Origin: Deefgea rivuli DSM 18356
GTDB taxonomy: Bacteria; Pseudomonadota; Gammaproteobacteria; Burkholderiales; Chitinibacteraceae
Assembly (NCBI RefSeq): GCF_000620145.1
Contig: NZ_JHVM01000012.1
Location: 123,055-162,145 of the forward strand
Length of the DNA stretch: 39,091 nucleotides
Direction: 5' to 3'
Shown: piece by piece, positions 8,432 through 17,637 of the stretch
Numbering within the stretch: position 1 is the stretch's first letter
Layout of the letters: each line of letters begins with the position of its first letter
Made by a program: the position numbers and the translations under genes
Notes under the pieces: generated by a model
What the model saw: the letters and a program-made list of their open reading frames with translations, nothing else
What the model was told of the DNA's origin: nothing
Databases searched by the model: none

Positions 8432-8464
8432 GCCATTGTTAGTAATTCCTCTGGTTGAATACCC
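8416..8464. repeat. 49-bp palindromic repeat, copy 2 (overlaps waaA stop)
   Basis: Starts GGGTATTTACCTGTAG and ends TTGAATACCC. From 8417 it encodes the waaA C-terminus GIYL and stop (TAG at 8429-8431). It ends 48 bp before the bluB start. Confidence 0.9.
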
Positions 8465-8512
8465 TTTGTCTTAGTATGGCGTATTCATTTCACTCTTTAT
8501 AAGGTCGCCATC

Positions 8513-9169
8513 ATGAATCCGCACCAATATTCTGCCGAAGAAATTAAGGCCATTTACCGCGTGATTCGTGAGCGGCGTGATATGCGGCATTTTCATCCGC
8601 AACCTTTGGCAGACGGTCAGCTGGCGCGGTTTATCGCTGCCGCGCATCAAGCGCCCAGCGTTGGCTTTATGCAGCCGTGGCGTTTTATTCGGATTTCAGA
8701 TTCGGCCTTGCGCCAGCAAATTCACAGTCATGTCGACGCTGAACGCATGCTGACTGCCGAGGCCGTGGGTGAGCGATCGGATGAGTTTATGCAGTTGAAA
8801 TTGGAAGGGATTTTGTCCTGCGCTGAGGTGCTGGTGGTCGCCTTGGTCGATCAGCGCGAATCTTATGTGCTAGGGCGGCGCACGATGCCAGAAATGGATT
8901 TAGCCTCCGCTGCTTGCGCCATCCAAAATATGTGGTTGGCGGCGCGCGCCGAAGGCATCGGTCTAGGCTGGGTGTCGCTATTTGAGCCGAGCGCCTTGCG
9001 CCAGTTGTGCAAGATGCCAGCAGATAGTCAGCCGATTGCGATTTTGTGCATCGGCCACGTTGATGAATTTTATCCCGCGCCGATGCTAGAAACCACCGGC
9101 TGGGACACCCGCCGCGCTAACATTGTGTATGAGAATTGCTGGGGGAGTGATGGTGGTGTTAAAGCATAA
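8513..9169 (+). CDS. bluB: 5,6-dimethylbenzimidazole synthase
   Basis: A 218-aa nitroreductase-fold protein of the BluB family: RRDMRHFHPQPL near residue 22, AAHQAPSVGFMQPWRF near residue 44, and the diagnostic GRRTMPEMDLASAACAIQNMWLAARAEGIGLGWVS split across residues 122-156. BluB cuts up reduced FMN with oxygen to form DMB, the base used by CobT encoded about 3.1 kb away on the other strand. AAGG precedes the ATG at a usable distance. Confidence 0.93.
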   Translation: MNPHQYSAEEIKAIYRVIRERRDMRHFHPQPLADGQLARFIAAAHQAPSVGFMQPWRFIRISDSALRQQIHSHVDAERMLTAEAVGERSDEFMQLKLEGILSCAEVLVVALVDQRESYVLGRRTMPEMDLASAACAIQNMWLAARAEGIGLGWVSLFEPSALRQLCKMPADSQPIAILCIGHVDEFYPAPMLETTGWDTRRANIVYENCWGSDGGVKA

Positions 9170-9199
9170 GCCAGCGGTGTGTTTTTGAATAAAACTTGC

Positions 9200-9248
9200 A
9201 TGTATATAAATCTAAGCATTGTTAATTAGTCGCTACAGCTATATACCC
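9200..9248. repeat. 49-bp palindromic repeat, copy 3 (overlaps EamA stop)
   Basis: Starts ATGTATATAAAT (first two bases diverged from GGG) and ends AGCTATATACCC, exactly 49 bp. On the minus strand it supplies the last two codons (Gly-Ile) and TAG stop of the EamA gene, in the same frame as in waaA. Confidence 0.8.
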
Positions 9249-10114
9249 TTACGATTCATCCCAATCCCATACATCACCAAACCCAGCAAAATTAATCCCG
9301 TGCCGATGATTTCTTGGCGCTGGATGATTTCGTGATTGAAGGTGTGGCCGAGCCAGAGCGAGGTGGCGGGGGTGATGAGTGAGATCAGTGCAACGCTGAT
9401 TGGGCGGCATTCGCGGATCAGCCAGTAATACAAACTGAATGCAAAGACCGAGCCGATGCTGGCGAGGTAAATGAGGGCGGCAGCGGCGCGTAGTGGGATG
9501 GTTTCTGCGGTGGGCGCGCCAGCGATCAGCCAAAATAGCGTGCTGAGTATGGCGCAAATCAGCAGTGCGCCGACGTTGACGGCCAGTGGCGATTGTCCGC
9601 CCGCATGGCGTTTGAGCAGCACCGCTGCGCCCGATTGCAAAAACACCGCGATCAGCAGTGCGGCGATGCCGATCAGCCCGTCGGGTGCGAGCGTGATGCG
9701 TTGGCTAAATAAAGTCAGTAAGCCCGCCAAGCCAAGGCCGCAGGCGATGTAATCAAATTTTTGCAGTGGCGCGTGCAAAATCCAGCGCGAAAATAGCGCG
9801 GTTGCCAGCGGCACGAGGCCAAACAACACAGCGACTAAACCCGAGCTAATAAATTGCGACGCCCAAAAAGTGCACAACATCGACAAGGACGTCGCGACGC
9901 CTGCAATCGCATAGGCGGTCAGTGCAGCAGCGTGAAGCGGCAAGGATTGTCGTCGCCAAGCTAACAGCATGAGTGCGAGCAGCGCGGCCAGTGTAAATCG
10001 CGTCATCAGCGCAAAGGTAAACGGCAGGCCTGTTACGCCCCATTTAATGCCGAGCGCCGTGGTGGACCAAACCAGAATCAGCGTGAAATAGGCCGGTGAA
10101 ACGCGTGAAATCAT
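9239..10114 (-). CDS. EamA/DMT-family transporter
   Basis: A 291-aa protein with about ten predicted membrane helices in two homologous halves, starting MISRVSPAYFTLILVWSTTALGIKW, typical of drug/metabolite exporters of the EamA type. Substrate unknown; relatives export amino acids, metabolites or drugs. Its start overlaps the PliI-like gene by 4 bp (ATGA). The final residues KGI and stop fall in repeat copy 3. Confidence 0.88.
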   Translation of the reverse strand: MISRVSPAYFTLILVWSTTALGIKWGVTGLPFTFALMTRFTLAALLALMLLAWRRQSLPLHAAALTAYAIAGVATSLSMLCTFWASQFISSGLVAVLFGLVPLATALFSRWILHAPLQKFDYIACGLGLAGLLTLFSQRITLAPDGLIGIAALLIAVFLQSGAAVLLKRHAGGQSPLAVNVGALLICAILSTLFWLIAGAPTAETIPLRAAAALIYLASIGSVFAFSLYYWLIRECRPISVALISLITPATSLWLGHTFNHEIIQRQEIIGTGLILLGLVMYGIGMNRKGI

Positions 10115-10563
10115 TTTTTCCTAGCGAGGCGTTTAAGCTCGGCAATCGGATCGTCTTTCGGCGCTAAATCGCTGATCGATTGAGTGAGTTTGAGCGTGCG
10201 ATTTTGCCAGCCAAATACATCGGCACTGAGGTAGCCGCCACTTCCCGCCGAGCGAATCACGACAACGACTTCGCCAATGCCATCGCCATTCAAATCAGTA
10301 TTAAGGACGCGCTCAACGCTGCCGTCGCGTGGATGAATTTGGCCAGTAATAAAATCATCTAGCGGGAAATCAGGGTTCGCACCGCCGTAGAGCCGAATGG
10401 CGTAGCTGCCAATGCTGCGCGGCTCATTTTCACCTTCTGATACTTGAATCAGGCTGTGATTATCGGGAAGTTGGATTTGTTTAATAAATCGGGGTATTTC
10501 AGCGTAGCCATTCATTGATATGGCTAGTGCAAATATACTGCCAATCATTAGTTTTGAGCTCAT
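10111..10563 (-). CDS. Probable periplasmic inhibitor of I-type (invertebrate) lysozyme, PliI-like
   Basis: A 150-aa exported protein with signal peptide MSSKLMIGSIFALAISMNGYA. The mature part has EPRSIGSYAIRLYGGANPDFPLDDFITG (residues about 47-74) and DLNGDGIGEVVVVIRSAGSGGYLSADVF (about 91-118). From memory these match PliI-family lysozyme inhibitors, with a SGGY segment like the inhibitory loop. It would protect the peptidoglycan of a bacterium living on or near invertebrates. Overlaps of 4 bp on both sides place it inside a coupled operon. A search against the PliI family would settle the assignment. Confidence 0.66.
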   Translation of the reverse strand: MSSKLMIGSIFALAISMNGYAEIPRFIKQIQLPDNHSLIQVSEGENEPRSIGSYAIRLYGGANPDFPLDDFITGQIHPRDGSVERVLNTDLNGDGIGEVVVVIRSAGSGGYLSADVFGWQNRTLKLTQSISDLAPKDDPIAELKRLARKK

Positions 10564-10955
10564 TCAAAATCATCCGCTAAAATCGCGATACCCGCCGCGC
10601 CTTGATATAGCACCACTAGCGTACCGGCAGAAACCGCGCCCAGCCCGATGATGAATGCCATGCCTAGCATCGCTTGCGCTGTTTCGCTGATTGCAAAAGG
10701 CTCGCTGGTTGAGGCCGGCTGCCATGGCTGCATGATTTGCGCCAAAGTCTTTTGGTAGGCTTGCGGCGTGCCATCGCAGGCCATACGCACATCGTCTGCC
10801 AGCGGGCTGATTTCTAAATCGCTCAGGCGTATCTGGCCGTGCTGCTGCGTGATCCATGCATCAAGCGCTTTGCTGGCTGCGACGCATTCGGGTGGCGGGG
10901 TGGCCGCATGCAGCGCTGAGCTTAGGAGTAAAGCGCTCAGCACGGCGATTTTCAT
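10560..10955 (-). CDS. Small exported protein of unknown function, 131 aa
   Basis: Starts MKIAVLSALLLSSALHAATPPPEC, a clear signal peptide. The mature part has two Cys (PPEC and RMACDG) that could form one disulfide. A hydrophobic, glycine-rich stretch near the C-terminus (AMLGMAFIIGLGAVSAGTLVVLY) looks like a membrane helix. The ATG at 10955 overlaps the permease stop by 4 bp, favouring it over the longer open frame to 11009. I do not recognise the family. Its position directly before the lysozyme-inhibitor-like gene may mean a shared envelope role. Confidence 0.7.
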   Translation of the reverse strand: MKIAVLSALLLSSALHAATPPPECVAASKALDAWITQQHGQIRLSDLEISPLADDVRMACDGTPQAYQKTLAQIMQPWQPASTSEPFAISETAQAMLGMAFIIGLGAVSAGTLVVLYQGAAGIAILADDFE

Positions 10956-11749
10956 AGCAAGCTCAACAGCATTTTGCTCGCCAATACAATAAGCAGTGCG
11001 GCGAAGCATTTTTTTAGTACCGGCACAGGCAGGCGATGTGCCGCAGCCGCGCCGACTTTGGTCATTGGAAAACTTGCCAATACGATGCCGAGCAGCGCGG
11101 GTAAATAAATAAATCCTAAGCTGCCACTTGGTAACAGAGGTGCAGACCAGCCGCTAACCATAAAGCCAATCGCGCCAGCAATGGCAATCGGCACGCCAAT
11201 CGCCGATGAAGTGCCAATTGCGGTTTTAACCGGCACATTGCAATTGGTCAAAAACGGCACTGATAGCGAGCCGCCGCCAATCCCAACCCAGCTTGATAAC
11301 ACGCCGATAATGCCGCCCATTGCTGTCATTCCGGTGATTTGCGGCAGTTGCCGTGTGGGTTTGGGTTTTAAATCCAATAGCATTTGTGCTGCGACCAGAT
11401 AGGCAAAGATGACGAAAACCCATTTCAAATGCACCGTCGAAATCAGCCCAGCGATTTGTGCGCCGACAAAGGTGCCGATTAAAATTCCCGGCGTGATGCG
11501 GCGAACAATATCCCAACGCACCGCGCCTTTTTGGTGATGCGCGCGAACACTGGCTAGGCCGGTGAAAATAATCGTCGCCAGCGAGGTGCCAATTGCTAAA
11601 TGCTGCTGCACTTCGGGCATGACGCCGATCAGCTGAAACACCCACAGCAGTGCCGGAACAATCACCAAACCGCCACCGACGCCGAGTAGGCCGGCTAAAA
11701 ATCCTGCGACGAGGCCAACGGCCAAGCAAGCTAAAATTGCTTCAATCAT
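10952..11749 (-). CDS. TauE/SafE-family permease
   Basis: A 265-aa protein with about eight predicted membrane helices. It has the family's repeated glycine-rich motifs GFLAGLLGVGGGLVIVPAL near the N-terminus and GVLSSWVGIGGGSLSVPFL in the middle. Members carry sulfite, sulfonates or other organic anions across the inner membrane; the substrate here cannot be told. It overlaps the EVE gene by 8 bp and the following small gene by 4 bp. Confidence 0.92.
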   Translation of the reverse strand: MIEAILACLAVGLVAGFLAGLLGVGGGLVIVPALLWVFQLIGVMPEVQQHLAIGTSLATIIFTGLASVRAHHQKGAVRWDIVRRITPGILIGTFVGAQIAGLISTVHLKWVFVIFAYLVAAQMLLDLKPKPTRQLPQITGMTAMGGIIGVLSSWVGIGGGSLSVPFLTNCNVPVKTAIGTSSAIGVPIAIAGAIGFMVSGWSAPLLPSGSLGFIYLPALLGIVLASFPMTKVGAAAAHRLPVPVLKKCFAALLIVLASKMLLSLL

Positions 11750-12197
11750 TGAGTAACTCTTGGATGAAATCCCATTCTTGCGGGGTGACGGGCGTGATGG
11801 ATAGGCGTGAGCCTTTTTGCAGTACGACCATATTGGCCAGCGGCGCGTATTGGCGCAGCTCGGCTAATGGCACGAGCCGAGTTTTACGTACAAAAGCCAC
11901 GTCGACTTGCTGCCAACGGGGTTTTTCGGGCGTGGATTTGGGGTCGAAATATTTGGATGTGGGATCAAATTGCGTTGGATCGGGGTAGGGCGCGCTGGCA
12001 ACGCGGGCAATTCCTGCGATGCCGACGTGCTCGCAAGAGGAATGATAAAATAGCACGCCATCGCCGATCTGCTGGGTATCTCGCATGAAGTTGCGTGCTT
12101 GATAGTTTCTCACGCCATACCACCCCACCGTATTTAAGCGGGCCAGATCGTCGATAGAAACATCGCTGGGTTCAGATTTCATTAGCCAATAGTTCAT
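11742..12197 (-). CDS. EVE-domain protein
   Basis: A 151-aa single-domain protein starting MNYWLMKSEPSDVSIDDL, with WYGVRNYQARNFMRD, GVLFYHSSCEHVGIAGIARV, and PRWQQVDV. These are typical of stand-alone EVE (PUA-like fold) proteins, thought to bind modified bases in nucleic acid. A GTG two codons upstream (12203) is also possible. First gene of the run leading through the permease to the EamA gene. Stand-alone EVE proteins are common housekeeping genes, so this does not by itself indicate phage defence. Confidence 0.92.
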   Translation of the reverse strand: MNYWLMKSEPSDVSIDDLARLNTVGWYGVRNYQARNFMRDTQQIGDGVLFYHSSCEHVGIAGIARVASAPYPDPTQFDPTSKYFDPKSTPEKPRWQQVDVAFVRKTRLVPLAELRQYAPLANMVVLQKGSRLSITPVTPQEWDFIQELLND

Positions 12198-12309
12198 AGC
12201 CACACCGTAAACCAGCCAGCGACGACGGGCAAGTGCAATTTATGCTGCGCAGCAAGGTCAAGGGCGAGATCACGAAAGGCACGAACAAGGGCAAAAAATA
12301 TCTGCGCAG

Positions 12310-12389
12310 CTCGTAGGATGGGTGGAGCCATGCTTTTCGGCGATACCCATCGCCGCGATTTGATGGGTATGCTCCACCCATCTTACGAG
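12310..12389. repeat. Long nested palindrome (GTAGGATGGGTGGAGC family)
   Basis: Outer arms CTCGTAGGATGGGTGGAGC (12310-12328) and its complement (12371-12389) differ by one G/T wobble. An inner hairpin pairs ATACCCATC (12343-12351) with GATGGGTAT (12362-12370). I recall this motif as a palindromic repeat in many Proteobacteria. It fills the gap between the EVE gene start and the ankyrin gene stop. Confidence 0.88.
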
Positions 12390-12404
12390 TTCTTGCTTTC
12401 GCCT

Positions 12405-13349
12405 CTAGGCGAGCTGCCACTCAACTGTATTGGTTTGGCGATCCGCGCAGGCGCTGAGCAATTCATACAAGCGCATCTGATTGAGCTTCAAAGCCAAGGA
12501 ACACGCCGATTCGCCTTGCTGATTTTGCAGATGCGGATTCGCGCCGCGTTCGGCTAACCACAGCGCGGCAGCGACTTGATTATTGGCCGCCGCTTTATGT
12601 AGCGCCGTCCAGCCTTCATAATTACGCGCATTGATCGCCACGCTGCCGCCCTGATTCACCAAATGTTGCATCACTAAAATATGCCCACCCACCGCCGCTT
12701 GCATCAATGGCGTAATGCCTTTGTGGCTGGCTTGCAATGGGTTGAGTTCGTGGCCGATCAGCAGCGCCACCAAGTCAGCGTTGCCATTGAGTGCCGCCCA
12801 ATGCAGCAGCGTATAGCCGTGCTTGTCTTTGACTGCGAGATTCGCGCCCAATTTAATCAGCTGAATCACGATATCGAGTTTGCCAGCAAAGCAAGCGTGC
12901 ATGATGGGCGTCCAGCCTGCTTCGTCTTGATGCTCAATGGCGACGCCAGCGCGAACGAACACGGGTAGCAGACCAAATTGGCGCTGCTCAATCGCGCGGC
13001 TCAGCCCTTCAGGATTCACGCCATGACCATGCTGGTTCAGTGTTTCTTTGGCAAAAGGATCGATTCTGGCGTCTGGCACATCTTTCCAAACATCCTTGCT
13101 TTGGATAGGCAAGCCATCGAGGGCAATTTGCAAGCGAAATAGCTCGGTGGCGATTTCCGGCGGGAAGCCCGCGTGCGCGGCATCGTCTTGAATTAGTAGT
13201 TCCTTAAAGCAAGCATCGAGCTGGTCTTGTTCCCAGCTGAGCATAATTTGCGCCAACACAGCCGGATAGCGCGCTTCGAGCTGGCTAGGAAATAGTGCGG
13301 GGCTCAAACTTTGTTTGAGATGGTCGACAAGAAATTGGACGTTCAGCAT
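12405..13349 (-). CDS. Ankyrin-repeat protein
   Basis: A 314-aa protein, cytoplasmic by lack of a signal peptide. The first ~115 residues (MLNVQFLVDHLKQSL...) form a helical region I do not recognise. Then come about four to five ankyrin repeats with the usual pattern, such as AGWTPIMHACFAGKLDIVIQ, HGYTLLHWAALNGNADLV, GITPLMQAAVGGHILVM and GWTALHKAAANNQVAAALW. The ATG at 13349 is preceded by AGTGGTGG; an upstream ATG at 13382 has no ribosome-binding site. Partner unknown. The gene lies between two unrelated long palindromes. Confidence 0.88.
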   Translation of the reverse strand: MLNVQFLVDHLKQSLSPALFPSQLEARYPAVLAQIMLSWEQDQLDACFKELLIQDDAAHAGFPPEIATELFRLQIALDGLPIQSKDVWKDVPDARIDPFAKETLNQHGHGVNPEGLSRAIEQRQFGLLPVFVRAGVAIEHQDEAGWTPIMHACFAGKLDIVIQLIKLGANLAVKDKHGYTLLHWAALNGNADLVALLIGHELNPLQASHKGITPLMQAAVGGHILVMQHLVNQGGSVAINARNYEGWTALHKAAANNQVAAALWLAERGANPHLQNQQGESACSLALKLNQMRLYELLSACADRQTNTVEWQLA

Positions 13350-13484
13350 GATACCACCACTTAAGGTTAAGGACAGTGTCATTTGAACATTCGACGCAGT
13401 CTAGCCGCGCCGAAGCAATACCATATCAAAAGTGGAAAATTACCTTGACGTGTTTTTGAGCGAAAATGTTCAGAAAAGCAATTT

Positions 13485-13573
13485 GTCCACGAAAGACACG
13501 AAAAACACGTAAGTTAAACCTTTAACTTTGCTGATGGTTGCCCTTGTTCGTGGTTTTCGTGCCTTTCGTGGAC
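13485..13573. repeat. Long palindrome (GTCCACGAAAGACACGAA family)
   Basis: Left arm 13485-13509 (starts GTCCACGAAAGACACGAAAA) pairs with right arm 13547-13573 (ends TTCGTGCCTTTCGTGGAC), with about three mismatches over 27 bp and a ~37-nt AT-rich centre. It ends 3 bp before the hemB stop codon. It resembles a dispersed palindrome I recall from other proteobacterial genomes. Confidence 0.85.
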
Positions 13574-13576
13574 TAT

Positions 13577-15027
<1,451 letters not shown>

Positions 15028-16647
15028 ATGATAAAAAAAATCATCAGCATGGTATTGAGCTGTGTGTTGAGCCTTTTGCTCAGCTCAGCGTGGGCGGCGG
15101 ATGTGGCGTCGCAGGTTGCGGTGCAGGATGAATTTCCTTTGGTGGTGGGGCATCGCACTTTGACGACGTTTCGCGTCGGGATTTTGGCGTATTCCAGCAA
15201 AGATCGGGTTGAGGCTGCGCAATTAAGGCTGGAGCGGGTGTTGGAAGCTGCCAGAGGCGGCCATGTTCGCTCGCAACCGATTGCACCGCCAGGTATGGGC
15301 GTGGCGATTTTATTAGACGATCAATTGGTGTTTACCGTGCAGCCGGGCGATGTGAATGAGCTGGCTGGGGATACGATGGACGGGATGGTTGAGAATGCGG
15401 TCACGCAGCTGCAACACGTTTATACCGAACGCACAGAGCGCCGCGATCCGCAGCAATTGTTGCTAGCCGCTGCGCTGTCGATTGTAGCAACCGTGCTGCT
15501 GGCTGCGTGTTTTTGGTTGTTGTTGCGCGTACGCGTGAGGGTTTTGCGCTTTGGGCATCGCTATCTGACCGTACCCGTTGCGCGCGTGGCGAAAAAAACC
15601 ACGGGTGTGAAATTGTCTTTACTCAATCAAATTTTGCGCTGGCTAACGAGCTTGGTGTTGGGTTTATTGGCTTTGTCGCTGTTTTATAGCTGGACTAGTT
15701 TTGTATTTGCTCAATTTCCATTCACGCGTGCGTGGAGCGAGCAACTCAATGAGGCTTTATTTGGCTTTTTGTCTGGGGTGGGATTAGCAGCGCTGAATGC
15801 GATTCCTGGTTTGCTGGTGGTCGTATTTATTATTGTTTGCGCGCGTTATGCGACGCGATTTATTCATTTTGCGTTCTCTCGCATCGAGCGCGGTGAGTTG
15901 CATTTAGGATTTTTTGACCGAGATACCGCCAGTACGACGCGGCGGATTATGTCGTTTTTGATTTGGTTGCTGGCGATTGCAATGATTTACCCGTATCTGC
16001 CCGGCGCAAATACCGAGGCCTTTAAGGGGCTGTCGGTGATGGTCGGCTTGATGGTGTCGCTCGGTGCGTCGAGCGTTGTGGGGCAATTTGCGAGCGGCTT
16101 AATTTTGATTTATGCCAAATCGCTAAAAAATGGCGAGTACGTGCAAATCGGCGCAGTGGAAGGCACGGTGGCGCATATTGGTTTATTTGCGACCAAAATT
16201 CATACCAATTTACGCGAAGAAGTCAGCATTCCCAATTCAGTGTTAGTTGGGCAAAACGTCATTAATTTCTCACGGCTGGCCGCGGGCGGCGGCGTGATTT
16301 CGCAAGTGGTGATTACGATTGGCTACGATGTGGCGTGGCGACAAGTCGAGGCCATGCTGCTTGAGGCGGCGAAGGATACCGCAGGTGTACGCACTGATCC
16401 TGCGCCACGGGTTTTTCAGACTGCGTTATCGGACTGGTATGTGGAATATCATTTGCGCATCGCGCTGGACGAGCCGCGCCGCCGTTTGGAGATTTTGAAC
16501 GATTTGCACGGCAAAGTGCAGGATGTGTTTAACACGCACGGCGTGCAAATTATGTCGCCGAATTACGAAGCTGATCCGGCGCAGGAAAAAATCGTCGCGC
16601 CAGAAAATTGGTATCCAGCGCCAGCGAAAAAACCGCAAGCGGAGTAA
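15028..16647 (+). CDS. MscS-family mechanosensitive channel with periplasmic N-terminal domain
   Basis: A 539-aa protein. A signal peptide (cleavage after SSAWA, residue 23) precedes a ~125-residue periplasmic domain, then about five membrane helices (first at ~148-170, others to ~370). The MscS pore and beta-domain signature follows: GLMVSLGASSVVGQFASGL, YAKSLKNGEYVQIG, GTVAHIGLFATKI, EEVSIPNSVLVGQNVINFS. It should act as an emergency osmolyte channel or related small-conductance channel in the inner membrane. The N-terminal domain is an addition over minimal MscS. Only a weak GAG precedes the ATG. Confidence 0.92.
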   Translation: MIKKIISMVLSCVLSLLLSSAWAADVASQVAVQDEFPLVVGHRTLTTFRVGILAYSSKDRVEAAQLRLERVLEAARGGHVRSQPIAPPGMGVAILLDDQLVFTVQPGDVNELAGDTMDGMVENAVTQLQHVYTERTERRDPQQLLLAAALSIVATVLLAACFWLLLRVRVRVLRFGHRYLTVPVARVAKKTTGVKLSLLNQILRWLTSLVLGLLALSLFYSWTSFVFAQFPFTRAWSEQLNEALFGFLSGVGLAALNAIPGLLVVVFIIVCARYATRFIHFAFSRIERGELHLGFFDRDTASTTRRIMSFLIWLLAIAMIYPYLPGANTEAFKGLSVMVGLMVSLGASSVVGQFASGLILIYAKSLKNGEYVQIGAVEGTVAHIGLFATKIHTNLREEVSIPNSVLVGQNVINFSRLAAGGGVISQVVITIGYDVAWRQVEAMLLEAAKDTAGVRTDPAPRVFQTALSDWYVEYHLRIALDEPRRRLEILNDLHGKVQDVFNTHGVQIMSPNYEADPAQEKIVAPENWYPAPAKKPQAE

Positions 16648-16683
16648 TCGATTGTCACTGTTGGTGAGTGCGCGCTGTAGACT

Positions 16684-17544
16684 TTATTTTTTGGGTGGAT
16701 TGAGCAAAGTCCAGCGCTCGACTTTTTGATTGAAAAAGCCTGCATCGGTATACGCACGGCGAATGCGGCCTTCTTTACGCAGTTGAGTAAGGCCTTTGTT
16801 TAAGGCAGTGAGCACTTGCTGGCCTTGCGCGGTATTGGCGATCAAAAAATGGCGGCTGCCGGGCATTGCGATTTTCATGTTTTTAATCGGCAGCAAACGA
16901 ATTCCCTCTACATCAACGCTTAAATCAGACTTGCCTTTGAACGACGCCATCATAAAATCGCCACGCCCAGCATTGAGCATTTTGACGATTTGGATATAGG
17001 TCGGCGCGCTTTCGACTTTAGAAATCCCCAGTTGCTCTAAAACTTGGATATCATTTTTCCACGCGGTATTGGAAATCACGGTGAGTTTTTGCAATTGCTT
17101 AAAGTTTGCCTGCAAGACTTTTTGATTGCGCTCAAGTGTGTAAAACCCAACCTGATATTCGCCTTCCCGAATCGTTGGCACTGATAAGCTCGCTTTTTCT
17201 TTGCCAATATCGGCAGCCCATACCGTGGTGCCTAGCGCTGTGGCATGAGCCGCTTCGACTTCGATGATGCTGCGTGCATAGTTATCAATGGCAGAAAAGC
17301 GCACCACGTCGTTCAGACCTCCCAGACGCAGTGCCTGCTGAAATAAAATGAGTTCGACCGTGTCACGGCGCGAGCCTTCGCCGCTGTAATCGCGGATTTT
17401 ATCCAGATTGCGTGTACCAAGAAGTTTTTGGTAATCGCTCAGCACATCTTTAGGTACCGCCACAATAATATCGGCCCAACCCGAGCCCAATTGTAGCGCC
17501 AGCACGATGCCCAGCAGCCAGCGTGGGCAGTGGGAAATACGCAT
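16684..17544 (-). CDS. Periplasmic solute-binding-like protein (SBP family 3 type)
   Basis: A 286-aa exported protein with signal peptide ending LGSGWA (residue 24), followed by a two-lobe binding-protein pattern: DIIVAVPKDVL, DYARSII-like region, VGFYTLERNQKV near the hinge, and a C-terminal LNKGLTQLRKEGRIRRAYTDAGF typical of extracellular solute-binding domains. No ABC permease or ATPase is adjacent, so it may be an orphan receptor or sensor rather than a transporter part. Ligand unknown. Convergent with the mscS-type gene; no terminator is visible between them. Confidence 0.8.
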   Translation of the reverse strand: MRISHCPRWLLGIVLALQLGSGWADIIVAVPKDVLSDYQKLLGTRNLDKIRDYSGEGSRRDTVELILFQQALRLGGLNDVVRFSAIDNYARSIIEVEAAHATALGTTVWAADIGKEKASLSVPTIREGEYQVGFYTLERNQKVLQANFKQLQKLTVISNTAWKNDIQVLEQLGISKVESAPTYIQIVKMLNAGRGDFMMASFKGKSDLSVDVEGIRLLPIKNMKIAMPGSRHFLIANTAQGQQVLTALNKGLTQLRKEGRIRRAYTDAGFFNQKVERWTLLNPPKK

Positions 17545-17637
17545 TAAATGTCCTTAAACTCTGTGCGGTGGTGGGCGATAGTACCTTGTTGTGTTTTCCT
17601 GCTGTGGATTGGTGTGAGTCAAAACACAGGCTGCGGC

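Noticed and set aside
11742-12197. EVE protein as part of a phage-defence island
   Set aside because: Stand-alone EVE proteins are widespread housekeeping genes and no nuclease or other defence gene is nearby.
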